40,897 nt of DNA from a virus. A model generated the notes under the pieces. The model did no database searches. It was not told the DNA's origin and saw only the letters and a list, made by a program, of their open reading frames with translations. The position numbers were made by a program, and so were the translations under genes. Every line of letters starts with the position of its first letter. Position 1 is the first letter of the stretch. This document shows positions 10,942-20,191 of this stretch, one piece after another. The stretch covers positions 1 through 40,897 of IMG/VR virus record IMGVR_UViG_3300027736_001708. One strand, given 5' to 3'.

Positions 10942-13900
10942 ATGAGTTTAATTTTAAAACAAGAACCCGCAAACACTATATCAACGCCTCCGGCCGGCAA
11001 AAGTACACTATTTGTCAATGACAATAGTGTAATGTCTGTTAAAGACCCATCGGGCAATGTAACTACTTTTCCAACGGCCCAAGGCGCAAACACACAAGTT
11101 TTCTTTAACGATAATGGTGCAATTAACGGGAATACTGCTCTTGTATTTGATAAGAACAATGGATTACTAACTGTAGCTAATGTAAGTATTACTGGAACAT
11201 TAAGTGCTGGTAATATCTCTATATCAACTATCAGTGATGGTAATAGTAGTATAGCAATAGCACCAAACGCTAATATAACAATGAGCGTTAATGGAAACGC
11301 TAATATAATGACAGTGACTGTTTCTGGCGTTAACGTTGCCGGAACGCTTAGTGCCACCGGCAATACTACTTTGGGCAATCTTTCTGTTACAGGAACACTG
11401 AATGCAGGTGACATATCAGTTGGTAGTATTGCAAATGGTACAAGTAATATTGATATTGTTGGTGTAAGTGGTAATGTGACTACCAGTGTTAATGGCACAG
11501 CAAATGTTTTAGTAGTTGCATCTACTGGTGTTAACGTTGCCGGAACATTCAGTGCTAGCGGTAATGCAAACGTTGGTAACATAGGTGCTACCAATGGTGT
11601 GTTTACTAATGTAAGTGGAAATGGATCAAGTTTAAGTTCTATAACCGGTGCAAATGTAACCGGAACAGTTGGTCTTGCATCATTTGCAACAACAGCAAAT
11701 GCAGTAGCAGGCGCTAATGTAAGTGGTGCAGTCAGTTTTGCAACAACAGCTAATAGTGTAGCAGGCGCCAATGTAACTGGTGAAGTTGGATTAGCAACAT
11801 ATGCTACAACAGCAAATGCAGTAGCAGGCGCTAATGTAAGTGGTGCAGTTGGAATGGCAGCGTATGCTACTACTGCTAATAATGTAGCAGGTGCTAACGT
11901 AAGTGGACAAGTTGCTTATGCGGCAACAGCAAATAGTGTTGCAGGGGCTAACGTATCAGGTGTTGTATCCAGTGCTACTACAGCGGGTACAGTCACTACA
12001 GCCGCACAACCAAACATTACAAGTACCGGAATATTAGCAAATCTATCGGTGTCGGGTAATGCTAATGTTGGTAACTTAGGTGCAACACAAGGTATATTCA
12101 CTGATGTCTCAGGTAATGGCTCAAGTTTAAGCTCAATAACAGGCGCTAATGTAACAGGTGCAGTATCATTCGCATCAACCGCTAATGCAGTAGCAGGTGC
12201 TAATGTATCAGGTACGGTGGCTAATGCAACATATGCGACTAGTGCAGGTACTGCAGGTACTGCTGGTTCTGCAACTACAGCCGGTACAGTCACAACTAAC
12301 GCACAACCAAACATCACAAGTACTGGCACGTTATCAAGTTTATCAGTGTCAGGTAACATCGCAGCCGGAAATGTCAATGCCGGTAATTTATTAACTGCAA
12401 ATTATTCAACTTCTGTATTGACTACAGCAGCTCAACCAAACATAACAAGTACCGGCACATTATCAGGTTTATCAGTAAGTGGTAATGCAAACGTTGGTAA
12501 CATAGGTGCTAATAATGCAGTATTCACATCAGTAAGTGGTAATGGTTCAAGTTTGAGTTCTATTACAGGCGCAAACGTAACAGGTGCAGTTGCATTTGCA
12601 ACTACAGCCAATAGTGTAGCCGGGGCTAACGTTTTAGGTGCGGTTGCTTTTGCAACGACAGCTAATAGTGTAGCCGGGGCTAACGTTTCAGGTACAGTAG
12701 CCAATGCAACATATGCAACCAGTGCTGGTACTGCTGGTACAGTTACAACTAACGCACAACCAAACATAACAAGCACCGGTACACTTGCAAGTTTATCAGT
12801 AAGTGGTAATGCCAACGTAGGTAATATAGGTGCAACATTTGGCGTATTTACTAATGTAAGTGGTAACGGATCAAGTTTAAGTTCAATCACAGGTGCTAAT
12901 GTTACCGGTGCCGTATCATTTGCAACGACAGCTAATAGTGTAGCAGGGGCTAATGTAAGTGGTACAGTAGCTAATGCAACATATGCAACCAGTGCAGGTA
13001 CTGCTGGTTCTGCAACTACAGCGGGTACTGTAACAACTAATGCACAACCAAACATCACAAGTACTGGCACACTAGCTTCATTAAGTGTAACCGGTACTGC
13101 AACAGCAGGTAACTTAGCAACCGCCGGCACACTAAGTGCAGGTGGTAATGCAAACGTTGGTAACTTAGGTACAGCAGCCTTAGTCGCAACTGGAACAGGT
13201 AGCTTTGGTGGTAATGTTAACTTAAATAGCTTTAATATCACAAGTCTTGCAACACCGGTTAATGACACTGATGCGGCAACAAAAGCATATGTAGATACTG
13301 TGGCACAAGGTCTTGATACTAAGGCTAGTGTTGTGGCTGCAACTACAGCTAATATTACTTTATCAGGTGCACAAACTATTGATGGTATATCTATTGTAGC
13401 CGGTAATAGAGTATTAGTCAAGAATCAAACAGCGCCGGCAGAAAACGGTCTATATCTATGTGCCACCGGTGCTTGGACAAGAACGACAGATATGACAACT
13501 TGGGCACAAGTTCCGGGTGCATATGTATTTGTTGAAGGTGGTACTACACAAGCAGATACTGGTTGGGTATGTACATCAGATGCAGGTGGCACAATTGGTG
13601 TAACTGCAATGACTTGGGCACAGTTTTCAGGCGCAGGTAGTTACACGGCAGGAACAGGATTAACTTTAACCGGCACAACATTCAGTGTTAATGTTGCACA
13701 ATCACAAATTACTTCAGTTGGTACATTAACAAGTTTAAGTGTTTCTGGTAATGCAAACATTGGAAATATTGGTACAGGTGGAGTAATTACAGCTACAGGA
13801 ACTGCAACAGCAGGGAACTTAGCTACAAGTGGAACATTAAGTGCAGGTGGTAATGCTAACGTTGGTAACTTGGGTGTTACTGGAGTATTTGCTACTACAG

Positions 13901-15543
13901 TAAGTGCTACGGGTAATGCAAACGTTGGTAACATAGGTGCTAATAATGCAGTATTCACATCAGTAAGTGGTAATGGTTCAAGTTTGAGTTCTATTACAGG
14001 CGCAAATGTAACCGGAGCAGTATCATTCGCAACTACAGCTAATAGTGTAGCTGGTGCTAACGTGTCAGGTGCAGTTGCATTTGCAACGACAGCTAATAGT
14101 GTAGCAGGAGCTAACGTAAGTGGTCAGGTAGGTAATGCATTAATTGCAGGCACGGTCTACACAAATGCTCAACCAAACATTACAAGTACTGGTACATTGA
14201 CAAGTTTAAGTGTATCTGGTAATGCTACAGTTGGTAACTTAGTTGGCCCACATGCAAGTGGTAATAGTAACATTGCAATTATAGCTAACAGTAACATTGC
14301 AATGACAGTTGCTGGAACAGCTAACGTGTTGTTAGTAACCGCTACTGGTGCAAACATTACTGGTACGTTTAGTACTAGTGGTAATGCTAACGTAGGCAAT
14401 ATTGGTGCTACACAGGGTGTATTCACTAACGTATCAGGTAATGGTTCAACACTAAGCTCAATTACAGGCGCAAACGTAACAGGTGCAGTATCATTCGCTA
14501 CAACAGCTAATGCAGTAGCAGGTGCAAACGTAAGTGGTACTGTGAGTTCAGCAACTACAGCCGGAACAGTAACGACAGCCGCACAGGGTAACATTACAAG
14601 TGTTGGAACATTAACAGGACTGACAGTTGGTAATGCTACTGCTAATGCAGTGTTTGGTAATGGTACTATCGTATTGAATTCAGGTCTTATCACTGGTAAC
14701 GCTAATGGTATATCAAGTGTTCAAGCTGGTAATATTGTTGGTACTACATTGGGTGCAACAGTTGTTACTTCAAGTTTAACCGCAGTTGGTACATTAGCTT
14801 CATTAAGTGTGTCGGGTAATGCTACAGTCGGTAACATTGTTGGCCCTCATGCATCAGGTAATAGTAATATTGCAATTACTGCTAACAGTAACATCGCAAT
14901 GACAGTAGCGGGTACTGCTAACGTATTATTGGTAACTGCAACTGGTGCAAACATAACTGGTACATTGAGTGTCAGTGGTAATGCTAACGTAGGTAATTTA
15001 GGCGCAACTAACTTAGTTGGTACAGTAACAACCGCATCACAAACAAGTATAACCGCAGTTGGCACATTAACCTCATTAAGTGTGTCGGGTAATGCTACAG
15101 TGGGTAATATCAGTGCTACTAACCATACTGGTACTACTTCAAACATTACCGGTCAATATATCTCTACGGTAACTACAGGTACTGCTCCGTTAGTTGTTAG
15201 TTCAACTACTCAAGTTGCTAACTTGTCAGTTGCAACAGCAGGCTCAGCTACGACTGCAGGTAGTGCTACTACAGCAGGCACAGTGACAACAGCGGCTCAA
15301 CCTAACATTACTTCAGTTGGTACACTAAGTTCATTGAGTGTATCAGGTAATGCTAACGTTGGTAACATTGGTGCTGCATCCGGTATATACACTACACTAA
15401 GTGCATCAGGTAATGCTAGCGCAGGTAACTTAGTGTTAGCTAATGCGGCAATTATTACAGTAGGTGCAAACACTAACGTGGGTACTATTACTGGTAACTT
15501 TTCATTGAGTGCAGGTTCTCGTCACGCGGCGACTTACTCCTAA
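10942..15543 (+). CDS. Repetitive phage tail fibre protein
   Basis: The protein has 1533 residues. The N-terminus (SLILKQEPANTISTPPAGKSTLFVND, here split as SLILKQEPANT and PPAGKSTLF) resembles the start of many phage fibre and structural proteins. The body is built of short repeats around SGNANVGNIGA, NVSGNGSSLSSITGANVTG, TANSVAGANVSG and TTNAQPNITSTGTLSSLSVSGN. Residues ~755-900 form a distinct non-repetitive island with LATPVNDTDAATKAYVD and VLVKNQTAPAENGLY, a block widespread in tail fibres. The C-terminus is short and lacks an obvious S74 peptidase or receptor domain. The start ATG has a good TGAGGT site and a late-promoter-like box upstream. Low-complexity composition matches the preceding giant gene, so both probably form fibres of the same virion. 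The tail-fibre call is strong; receptor specificity cannot be seen. Confidence 0.85.
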   Translation: MSLILKQEPANTISTPPAGKSTLFVNDNSVMSVKDPSGNVTTFPTAQGANTQVFFNDNGAINGNTALVFDKNNGLLTVANVSITGTLSAGNISISTISDGNSSIAIAPNANITMSVNGNANIMTVTVSGVNVAGTLSATGNTTLGNLSVTGTLNAGDISVGSIANGTSNIDIVGVSGNVTTSVNGTANVLVVASTGVNVAGTFSASGNANVGNIGATNGVFTNVSGNGSSLSSITGANVTGTVGLASFATTANAVAGANVSGAVSFATTANSVAGANVTGEVGLATYATTANAVAGANVSGAVGMAAYATTANNVAGANVSGQVAYAATANSVAGANVSGVVSSATTAGTVTTAAQPNITSTGILANLSVSGNANVGNLGATQGIFTDVSGNGSSLSSITGANVTGAVSFASTANAVAGANVSGTVANATYATSAGTAGTAGSATTAGTVTTNAQPNITSTGTLSSLSVSGNIAAGNVNAGNLLTANYSTSVLTTAAQPNITSTGTLSGLSVSGNANVGNIGANNAVFTSVSGNGSSLSSITGANVTGAVAFATTANSVAGANVLGAVAFATTANSVAGANVSGTVANATYATSAGTAGTVTTNAQPNITSTGTLASLSVSGNANVGNIGATFGVFTNVSGNGSSLSSITGANVTGAVSFATTANSVAGANVSGTVANATYATSAGTAGSATTAGTVTTNAQPNITSTGTLASLSVTGTATAGNLATAGTLSAGGNANVGNLGTAALVATGTGSFGGNVNLNSFNITSLATPVNDTDAATKAYVDTVAQGLDTKASVVAATTANITLSGAQTIDGISIVAGNRVLVKNQTAPAENGLYLCATGAWTRTTDMTTWAQVPGAYVFVEGGTTQADTGWVCTSDAGGTIGVTAMTWAQFSGAGSYTAGTGLTLTGTTFSVNVAQSQITSVGTLTSLSVSGNANIGNIGTGGVITATGTATAGNLATSGTLSAGGNANVGNLGVTGVFATTVSATGNANVGNIGANNAVFTSVSGNGSSLSSITGANVTGAVSFATTANSVAGANVSGAVAFATTANSVAGANVSGQVGNALIAGTVYTNAQPNITSTGTLTSLSVSGNATVGNLVGPHASGNSNIAIIANSNIAMTVAGTANVLLVTATGANITGTFSTSGNANVGNIGATQGVFTNVSGNGSTLSSITGANVTGAVSFATTANAVAGANVSGTVSSATTAGTVTTAAQGNITSVGTLTGLTVGNATANAVFGNGTIVLNSGLITGNANGISSVQAGNIVGTTLGATVVTSSLTAVGTLASLSVSGNATVGNIVGPHASGNSNIAITANSNIAMTVAGTANVLLVTATGANITGTLSVSGNANVGNLGATNLVGTVTTASQTSITAVGTLTSLSVSGNATVGNISATNHTGTTSNITGQYISTVTTGTAPLVVSSTTQVANLSVATAGSATTAGSATTAGTVTTAAQPNITSVGTLSSLSVSGNANVGNIGAASGIYTTLSASGNASAGNLVLANAAIITVGANTNVGTITGNFSLSAGSRHAATYS
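12481..12575 (+). repeat. 95-bp exact direct repeat, copy 1
   Basis: Read base by base, this segment is identical to 13912-14006. The copies are 1431 bp (477 codons) apart and in the same frame, so recombination between them would keep the fibre gene open. Confidence 0.85.
13912..14006 (+). repeat. 95-bp exact direct repeat, copy 2
   Basis: Second copy of the 12481-12575 segment. It encodes the GNANVGNIGANNAVFTSVSG part of the repeat and the following NGSSLSSITGAN. The bases directly flanking the two copies differ. Confidence 0.85.
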
Positions 15544-15553
15544 TATAGTCAAA

Positions 15554-15595
15554 TTCATAGACACTTTCTTAAAATGATAAGTAAGTGTCTATGAA
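15554..15595 (+). repeat. 13-bp perfect inverted repeat enclosing a GATAAGTA box
   Basis: TTCATAGACACTT (15554-15566) is the exact reverse complement of AAGTGTCTATGAA (15583-15595), with a 16-base loop. The right arm contains the ATG (15591-15593) of the next gene and the loop contains GATAAGTA. There is no U-run, so a simple intrinsic terminator is unlikely. An operator or a translation-blocking hairpin is possible. Confidence 0.6.
15576..15583 (+). promoter_or_regulatory. Candidate late-promoter variant (GATAAGTA)
   Basis: One base away from GATAAATA, between the two fibre genes and the nrdA operon, 7 bases before the ATG at 15591. It lies in the loop of the inverted repeat. Weak on its own; position supports it. 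Confidence 0.3.
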
Positions 15596-16034
15596 CATCT
15601 TTCAATCATCGTATGAAGCAAGGCTTCAAGATTGGTTTCAATTACGGAATTCCGTATCTGGTTTACCCTTACAGGATAAATGCATCACTATAGATAAATG
15701 GTGGCAAACTGCGCCATTAGTTACCCATCATCTGCACCCGCATGATATGGACAACTGGCCTGATCCCTGGGTACTTTTGTCCGAAAATACCTACTGTGAG
15801 GTTGCAAGATCGTTAGGAATGTGTTATACTCTATTGTTGATAGGTATAACCAACATAGAATTGGTTTTGGCAAAGAATAACATAGGTGAAGATGTGGTAC
15901 TAGTCCTAGTAGACAACGCAAAATATATACTGAATTACTGGCCTAATACGGTCATAAGTAATAGTCTAGCAGAATTCACCATAATACAAAAATTAGATAT
16001 AACAACAATAACAGAGAAGATAAGTAAACTATGA
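15591..16034 (+). CDS. Hypothetical phage protein upstream of nrdA
   Basis: 147 residues starting MNIFQSSYEARLQDWFQLR. I chose the ATG at 15591; a GTG at 15585 would add two residues. No clear ribosome site precedes either codon, and the ATG lies in the right arm of a 13-bp inverted repeat. The protein is Trp-rich in its first half (DKWWQTAPLVTHHLHPHDMDNW, split here as DKWWQTAP and HHLHPHDMDNW), followed by a hydrophobic segment CYTLLLIGI that seems to be a buried strand rather than a membrane helix. The stop overlaps the nrdA start as ATGA, so the two genes are probably co-translated. Function not recognised. Confidence 0.65.
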   Translation: MNIFQSSYEARLQDWFQLRNSVSGLPLQDKCITIDKWWQTAPLVTHHLHPHDMDNWPDPWVLLSENTYCEVARSLGMCYTLLLIGITNIELVLAKNNIGEDVVLVLVDNAKYILNYWPNTVISNSLAEFTIIQKLDITTITEKISKL

Positions 16035-18343
16035 TTATAAACGTGATCAAACGATCTGGGGCGAAAGAACCTCTAACATTAGAAAAATGGCAAGCACAAG
16101 TAGCAAAAGTATGTACAGGGATAGCAGACGTTAGCCCATCGATGATAGAAATAAAATCACAATTACATTTTTACGATGGTATCACAACTAAGCAAATTGA
16201 TGAGATTACATTACGAGCTATTGTAGATTTGATTGATGTAGAGAATAATCCAGATGTTGGTCACACAAATTATCAATATGTAGCAGGTAAGCAACGTATA
16301 AGTATGTTACGCAAAGATGTATATGGTAGCTATTCACCTCCTAAGTTATATGATGTAGTAAAGACAAATGTAGCTACAGGGTTGTACACACCTGAATTAC
16401 TAGAATGGTATAATGAAGAAGATTGGGACAAGATGGATAGTTTCATCGACCACTCTAAGGACGAAAGTTATAGTTATGCTGCCATTGAACAATTGATTGA
16501 AAAATATTTGGTTAAGAACCGTAGTACAAAACAAACATATGAAACTCCGCAAATCAGATATATGGTCGCGGCCGCCACTATCTTTCATAGTGAAGAACCT
16601 AACAACGCAAGAATACGTTATATAAAGGAATACTATAATGCTGCCTCTGACGGATTATTTACTCTTGCTACTCCTGTCCTCGCTGGTCTCGGTACCCCTA
16701 CTAAGCAATTCAGTTCGTGCGTACTTATTCGCAGTGATGATGACCTTGATAGTATTTTTGCTAGTGGTGAAATGATGGCTAAGTATGCTAGCAAACGTGC
16801 TGGCATTGGATTAGAAATTGGTAGACTACGTTCACTAGGTAGTCCTATTCGTGGTGGCGAGATTATGCACACTGGCATGATTCCGTTTTTAAAGAAATGG
16901 TTTGGCGACTTACGTAGTTGCTCACAAGGAGGTATTCGTAATGCAAGTGCTACAGTATTTTATCCCATTTGGCATCATCAGTTTGATGATCTTATTGTTC
17001 TTAAAAACAATCAAGGCACAGAAGAAACAAGAGTTAGACACATGGACTATGGAGTTGTCCTTAGTGCATTCTTTTGGCGCAGATTCAAGAATAAGGAAAA
17101 CATCACCTTCTTTGATCCGAATGAGGTACCCGACTTATACGAAGCATTTTACAAGAACACAGAACTATTTGAAGAACTGTATGTAAAATACGAAAAGCGT
17201 AAAGACTTACGCAAGAAAACAATGAATGCAGAAGATGTGTTTAAGAGTGGAATTCTTAAAGAACGTACAGACACTGGACGTATCTATCTAGTCTTCATTG
17301 ACAATGTGATGAATCAAGGCCCATTTGACCCTGAGTATCATACAATTTACCAGAGTAACTTATGCTGTGAGATTCTTCTTCCTACTAAATCTTTTAAACG
17401 TCTTGATGATAGTGACGGTCGTATCGCTTTATGTACGCTCGGATCTATTAACTGGGGTGCGTTCCGTAATCCTGAAGACATGCGTAGGGCTTGTCGTATT
17501 CTACACCGTAGCCTCAATAATATATTGGACTATCAAGACTTTTTAAGCATACAATCTAAACTAAGCAATGACGAGATTCGTCCATTGGGTATTGGTGTCA
17601 CTAACTTAGCATACTGGCATGCAAAGCGTGGAATGAAGTATGGCGAAAAAGACTCACTAGCTGAAGTTAAATCTTGGATGGAACATCTATCATTCTATCT
17701 TACAGAAGCAAGTGTAGAACTAGCCAAAGAACGCGGTGCTTGTTTAGGTAGTGATAAGACACGCTATGGTAAAGGTATCTTCCCTTGGGAACTACGTGCT
17801 AAGGGCGTTAATGAACTTACAGATTTTACCCCAGAACTTCCTTGGGAAAACTTACGTGCAGAGATGAGAGCTTACGGTGTACGTAATGCTACACAAATGG
17901 CAGTAGCTCCTGTAGAATCTAGTAGTGTGGTAATTAATTCTACAAACGGTATTGAAATGCCAATGAGCTTGATTAGTGTTAAGGAAAGTAAAGCTGGAAG
18001 TTTTGTTCAAGTTGTTCCTGAGTATCATAAATTAAAGAACAAGTATCAAATGATGTGGGAACAAACTGATTGTGAAGGTTATCTAAAGACAGCAGCAGTT
18101 ATTGCAGCCTATGTTGATCAATCTATTAGTACAAACACATTCTATAACCCTGCACACTTTGCTGATCGTAAAGTACCTACAACGCTAATTGCCAAAAACT
18201 TAATGCAAAGTCATGTTTGGGGGTTGAAGACATTCTACTATAGTTTGATTAACAAACAAGGTAGTAAAGAAGTAGCAGACGATGCCCCATTAGAAGTTAT
18301 TGATTTTGACATGGAAGAAGATTGCGAAAGTTGCAAACTATGA
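16031..18343 (+). CDS. nrdA: Ribonucleoside-diphosphate reductase, class Ia alpha subunit
   Basis: The 770-residue protein reduces ribonucleotides to deoxyribonucleotides for phage DNA synthesis, using the radical made by NrdB. An ATP-cone-like region fills roughly residues 1-95. The redox pair appears as C230 (FSSC) and C468 (ALCTLGSINW); the thiyl-radical motif is N443-L-C445-C446-E447. Radical-transfer tyrosines are Y736-Y737 (TFYYS). The C-terminal shuttle cysteines are C765-E-S-C768, ending CESCKL as in E. coli-type enzymes. The P-x-ESSS...NSTNG block at 628-640 binds phosphate in this family. Length is typical (E. coli ~761). It overlaps the preceding stop by ATGA, and an SGNH-like gene overlaps its own stop the same way. 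Expressed presumably with the nrdB and glutaredoxin genes downstream. Confidence 0.97.
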   Translation: MIINVIKRSGAKEPLTLEKWQAQVAKVCTGIADVSPSMIEIKSQLHFYDGITTKQIDEITLRAIVDLIDVENNPDVGHTNYQYVAGKQRISMLRKDVYGSYSPPKLYDVVKTNVATGLYTPELLEWYNEEDWDKMDSFIDHSKDESYSYAAIEQLIEKYLVKNRSTKQTYETPQIRYMVAAATIFHSEEPNNARIRYIKEYYNAASDGLFTLATPVLAGLGTPTKQFSSCVLIRSDDDLDSIFASGEMMAKYASKRAGIGLEIGRLRSLGSPIRGGEIMHTGMIPFLKKWFGDLRSCSQGGIRNASATVFYPIWHHQFDDLIVLKNNQGTEETRVRHMDYGVVLSAFFWRRFKNKENITFFDPNEVPDLYEAFYKNTELFEELYVKYEKRKDLRKKTMNAEDVFKSGILKERTDTGRIYLVFIDNVMNQGPFDPEYHTIYQSNLCCEILLPTKSFKRLDDSDGRIALCTLGSINWGAFRNPEDMRRACRILHRSLNNILDYQDFLSIQSKLSNDEIRPLGIGVTNLAYWHAKRGMKYGEKDSLAEVKSWMEHLSFYLTEASVELAKERGACLGSDKTRYGKGIFPWELRAKGVNELTDFTPELPWENLRAEMRAYGVRNATQMAVAPVESSSVVINSTNGIEMPMSLISVKESKAGSFVQVVPEYHKLKNKYQMMWEQTDCEGYLKTAAVIAAYVDQSISTNTFYNPAHFADRKVPTTLIAKNLMQSHVWGLKTFYYSLINKQGSKEVADDAPLEVIDFDMEEDCESCKL

Positions 18344-19071
18344 ACATAGGTATATACGGAGATAGTTTTGCTGAATTTGATAAAATAGCAAAACATCTTC
18401 ATTGGTCTACTATAGTAGTAGAAAAATTAAATGCCAAAGTAGAAAACTTTGGGTATCCGGCAACCTCTTTATACTATTCGTATAAAAAATTTTTAGAAAA
18501 TTATACAAAGCACGATTTAATAATAGTTGCGGTAACTAATCCGGATCGGTACATCAAAATGGTTGATTGGTGTGACACACCAGATAGAAATAATAGTTAT
18601 ATCAATTCATATGAACATGTTATTCGTTACAAAAACACAATTTTAAATGACCATGACCAACGAATGTTAACTCATTTAGAAGGATGGTATATAATGTCTG
18701 ACTCAGATTATAATTCTAGAATGAATGAATTAATGATGAAACACATGGAATCATTGCATAAAAATATTATTTTTTATCCGTGTTTTGTAGACTCATTTTT
18801 GCCTGAAAGATACAGTGAGAATAATTTTCCTAAGTTTTATGATTTTTTTTCTTTGGTAAAACAGCAAATAAAATTAATTAACTATCGTGGGAAAATCGAT
18901 CTTCATACAAAGGAAAACACGCACATAATGGCAGGGCATCTGTTTCCAGAAATGAATGAGTATGTCGCGGAAACAATAGTTTCTAAGATAACAACAGGAG
19001 ATTGGAAATTTCTAAATTTAGATAATGTAAAATTAAAACATCCAATAACATATTATTACAATATAGAATGA
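18340..19071 (+). CDS. SGNH/GDSL-hydrolase-like protein between nrdA and nrdB
   Basis: I chose ATG 18340, which overlaps the nrdA stop as ATGA and puts the motif at the very N-terminus, as usual for the family. The 243-residue protein begins MNIGIYGDSFAEF: the GDS block (G7-D8-S9) supplies the nucleophile of SGNH esterases. LIIVAVTNPDRY resembles the block III beta strand with Asn. Near the C-terminus THIMAGHLFPEMNEYVAE resembles block V with the catalytic His, although the usual Asp three residues before His is not seen. Codon use matches the AT-rich phage genes, not the more conserved nrd genes. Hydrolysis of an ester, for example on a surface glycan, is inferred. It lies inside the nrd operon but no link to nucleotide metabolism is visible. 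Confidence 0.6.
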   Translation: MNIGIYGDSFAEFDKIAKHLHWSTIVVEKLNAKVENFGYPATSLYYSYKKFLENYTKHDLIIVAVTNPDRYIKMVDWCDTPDRNNSYINSYEHVIRYKNTILNDHDQRMLTHLEGWYIMSDSDYNSRMNELMMKHMESLHKNIIFYPCFVDSFLPERYSENNFPKFYDFFSLVKQQIKLINYRGKIDLHTKENTHIMAGHLFPEMNEYVAETIVSKITTGDWKFLNLDNVKLKHPITYYYNIE

Positions 19072-19079
19072 GAGTAACA

Positions 19080-20180
19080 ATGAGCAAACAACAATATAAC
19101 TTAAACACAAAGACAGATTACTTGAATAGAAAAATGTTTTTGGACCCAGAAGGTCCCGTAACCATTCAACGTTTTGAAGAAGTGAAGTACAACAAGCTAG
19201 TAAAAATTGAACAAACCGCACGTGGTTTCTTTTGGGTCCCGGAAGAGATATCATTAACCAAAGATGCAAATGACTTTAAAGATGCCAGCGACACTGTACG
19301 TCACATATTCACCTCTAATCTATTGCGTCAAACTGCACTAGATAGTTTGCAAGGTCGTGGTCCCAGTCAAATCTTTACACCAGTATGTAGTATTCCCGAA
19401 CTAGAAGCATTGATGTACAACTGGAGCTTCTTTGAGACTAACATTCATAGTCGCAGTTATAGTCACATTATTCGTAACATCTATAATGTACCAAAAGATG
19501 TCTTCAACACTATCCACGATACACAAGAGATTATCAGCATGGCTAGTAGTGTTGGTAAGTATTATGATGACTTGCATACTATTAACTGTCGCAAAGAATT
19601 AGGTGAAGTTGTTAGTGAACATGACCATATTAAAGCAATCTGGTTAGCACTTCATGCAAGCTATGCACTAGAAGCATTTAGATTTATGGTGTCATTTGCT
19701 ACCTCATTGGCAATGGTAGAGAACAAAATCTTTATTGGTAATGGCAATATCATTGGATTAATTCTACAAGATGAACTATTACATAAAGAGTGGACAGCTT
19801 GGATGATTAATCAAGTAATCAAAGAAGATAGTCGTTTTGCTGCCATTAAGCAAGAATGTGAAGCTGAAGTCTATCAAATCTACATGGATGTTATTCGTGA
19901 AGAAAAAGACTGGGCTAAGTATCTGTTCAAGTACGGTCCTGTTATTGGATTGAACGCAAACATTCTAAATGACTTTGTAGACTATACAGCAGTAGGTGCA
20001 TTGAAAGAAATTGGTATCAAGTATCAAAATCCAGCCCCTAAAACTACCCCTATCCCATGGTTTAATAAGCATAGTGACACAAGCAAGAAGCAAACAGCAC
20101 TACAAGAAAACGAATCAACGAATTATGTGATAGGAGTTATGTCTGACTCATTAGATTATGACGCATTACCAAATATTTAA
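19080..20180 (+). CDS. nrdB: Ribonucleoside-diphosphate reductase, class Ia beta subunit
   Basis: R2 subunit that carries the di-iron centre and tyrosyl radical. Starts at ATG 19080 after a GAGAG site; ATG 19068, overlapping the previous stop, would add four residues. About 366 residues. Iron ligands are visible in order: Asp in TALDSLQGR, Glu in WSFFETNIHS, His and radical Tyr in IHSRSY, Glu in ALEAFRF, and Glu/His in QDELLHKEW. One oddity: from the first Asp to the Glu the alignment to E. coli R2 needs no gap, but Glu to His is E-T-N-I-H, one residue longer than the usual E-x-x-H. The C-terminus (SLDYDALPNI) fits the tail that docks into NrdA. Glutaredoxin follows 11 bases downstream. Confidence 0.96.
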   Translation: MSKQQYNLNTKTDYLNRKMFLDPEGPVTIQRFEEVKYNKLVKIEQTARGFFWVPEEISLTKDANDFKDASDTVRHIFTSNLLRQTALDSLQGRGPSQIFTPVCSIPELEALMYNWSFFETNIHSRSYSHIIRNIYNVPKDVFNTIHDTQEIISMASSVGKYYDDLHTINCRKELGEVVSEHDHIKAIWLALHASYALEAFRFMVSFATSLAMVENKIFIGNGNIIGLILQDELLHKEWTAWMINQVIKEDSRFAAIKQECEAEVYQIYMDVIREEKDWAKYLFKYGPVIGLNANILNDFVDYTAVGALKEIGIKYQNPAPKTTPIPWFNKHSDTSKKQTALQENESTNYVIGVMSDSLDYDALPNI

Positions 20181-20191
20181 AAGGAAATAAA

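Noticed and set aside
509-15146. Many long reverse-strand reading frames across the two fibre genes, rich in Val, Pro and Leu
   Set aside because: They mirror the repeated codons of the forward genes (ACT, GGT, ACA read backwards), have no ribosome sites and no domain pattern.
16400-17546. Small frames inside nrdA on both strands
   Set aside because: The nrdA protein is intact and well supported over the whole stretch; these are out-of-frame shadows.
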